A stretch of 13,881 bases of DNA from positions 1 through 13,881 of the forward strand of contig JAJFGK010000126.1 in assembly GCA_021776195.1 (NCBI GenBank), written 5' to 3'. The notes under the pieces were generated by a model. The model was given only the letters and a program-made list of their open reading frames with translations. It was not told the DNA's origin and did no database searches. The position numbers and the translations under genes were made by a program. Every line of letters begins with the position of its first letter. Within the stretch, counting starts at the first letter, position 1. This document shows positions 13,002 to 13,881 of the stretch, one piece after another. The DNA is from Kiloniellaceae bacterium (GTDB lineage: Bacteria; Pseudomonadota; Alphaproteobacteria; Kiloniellales; Kiloniellaceae).

Positions 13002-13881
13002 CTACTCGATGTTTTGCACCTGTTCGCGCATTTGGTCGATTGCCGATTTCAGCGAGAGGCCGATGCGGGTCATTTCGACGTCGGACGACTTCGAGCAGAG
13101 GGTGTTGGCTTCACGGTTAAACTCCTGACAGAGGAAATCGAGCTTTCGGCCGACCGCGCCGCCGCGCGAAAGGTGCTCTCGGGCCGCCGAGATATGCGCG
13201 ACCAAACGATCCAGTTCTTCGCGGACGTCGGCCTTGGCGGCCAAGATCGCCACTTCTTGATGGAGCCGCTCTTCGGAAAGCTGGTTGTCCCCTGACAAGA
13301 GCTCTTGCAGTTGCAGGTCAAGCCGTTGCCTCAGGGCATCGGGCTGTAGCGCCGCACAGCTCTTGGCCGCTCCGCTCGCCACCTCGATCTCGTCAAGCAG
13401 GGTTTCCACCATCCCGGCCAAGCGCCTGCCCTCTTCGCCGCGCATTTGCGCCAGGCCAGCAAGACAGGCATCGAGGTCGCTCTTCATGGCTGCGTGGCGG
13501 GCTTCGACGACTTCGCTCGGCTCCTCCTCTTCACCGCTTTCCAGAACGCCTTTCAGCGCAAGCAGACCCTCGATGCGAGGCGGCTCGGCGCCGATGCGCT
13601 CGCGCAGCCCTTCGGCGAGCCCGATCAACTGCTCGAGGATTTCCTGGTTGACCGTGACCTTGGTGGTCAAATCCGCCCGTTTGGCGGTCAGTGCCACTTG
13701 AAAGTTCCCCCGGGCGAAAGACCCCTGCAAAGCCTTTCGCAGGACCGGTTCGAGCGCTTCGAAGCCAGGTGGCAGCCGACTGCGCATGTCCAGCCCCTTG
13801 CCATTCACCGACTTCACTTCCCAGGCCCAAGACAGCGTTCGGTCGCCCCCCGTGGTGCGGGCGAACCCGGTCATGCTGGCG
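13002..13881 (-). CDS. yicC: YicC-family endoribonuclease, probably truncated at the window edge
   Basis: The product belongs to the YicC family: an N-terminal YicC-like domain beginning MTGFART and a C-terminal DUF1732 domain with CQEFNREANTLCSKS, about 30-40 residues from the end. E. coli YicC is reported to be an endoribonuclease acting in small-RNA turnover; its exact role here is not known. The ATG at 13872-13874 gives 290 residues. However, the frame stays open to the edge and the two codons before it read Ala-Ser. Family members commonly begin with a few residues ending in Ser before MTGFAR, so the true start is probably just outside the window. Polar, Glu-rich helices (about 85-165) dominate the middle. 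It is followed by gmk in what looks like an operon. Confidence 0.92.
   Translation of the reverse strand, partial: ASMTGFARTTGGDRTLSWAWEVKSVNGKGLDMRSRLPPGFEALEPVLRKALQGSFARGNFQVALTAKRADLTTKVTVNQEILEQLIGLAEGLRERIGAEPPRIEGLLALKGVLESGEEEEPSEVVEARHAAMKSDLDACLAGLAQMRGEEGRRLAGMVETLLDEIEVASGAAKSCAALQPDALRQRLDLQLQELLSGDNQLSEERLHQEVAILAAKADVREELDRLVAHISAAREHLSRGGAVGRKLDFLCQEFNREANTLCSKSSDVEMTRIGLSLKSAIDQMREQVQNIE

Overview
The window is GC-rich with strong third-position G/C bias and reads as chromosome of an alphaproteobacterium. A Rhodospirillales-like host is my best guess from the long N-terminal extensions on PstC and PstA, the pstSCAB-phoU-phoB order and the adjacent yicC-gmk pair. That assignment is inference, not a search result.

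Layout. (1) Positions 1-372 form a less GC-rich leader with no clear gene; it holds a 17-bp perfect dyad and a perfect tandem Pho box about 105 bp before pstS. (2) Positions 373-6477 carry the complete high-affinity phosphate module on the + strand: pstS, pstC, pstA, pstB, phoU and phoB, tightly packed and in part overlapping. No phoR sensor kinase is present. (3) Positions 6599-10557 carry three metabolic enzymes on the + strand: a flavin amine oxidase-like protein, an enolase-superfamily (mandelate racemase-like) enzyme and a COG0402-type amidohydrolase. The first two are coupled by an ATGA overlap. The substrate is unknown, and two of the enzymes show unusual residues at expected catalytic positions. 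(4) Positions 10599-12003 carry a small ArsR-type regulator and an ArsP/YraQ-like permease, also ATGA-coupled. An AT-rich promoter with an 8-6-8 inverted repeat abuts the regulator's ATG, and the mRNA may be leaderless. (5) Positions 12032-12308, between convergent genes, hold a highly palindromic MITE-like element of about 259 bp. It has long terminal inverted repeats, two internal hairpins with A/T tracts, and an apparent TTA duplication that coincides with the gmk stop codon. (6) Positions 12300-13881 carry gmk and yicC on the - strand; yicC probably starts just beyond the right edge.

How it works together. Under phosphate starvation PhoB would bind the Pho box and drive pstSCAB-phoU-phoB. 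PstS captures periplasmic phosphate, PstCA with PstB import it, PhoU relays transporter status to the (unseen) PhoR, and PhoB closes the loop. The regulator-permease pair looks like a self-contained metal or metalloid efflux unit. The enzyme trio may be a small catabolic unit. The most unusual non-coding structure is the palindromic element, which may also serve as a bidirectional terminator between the permease gene and gmk.
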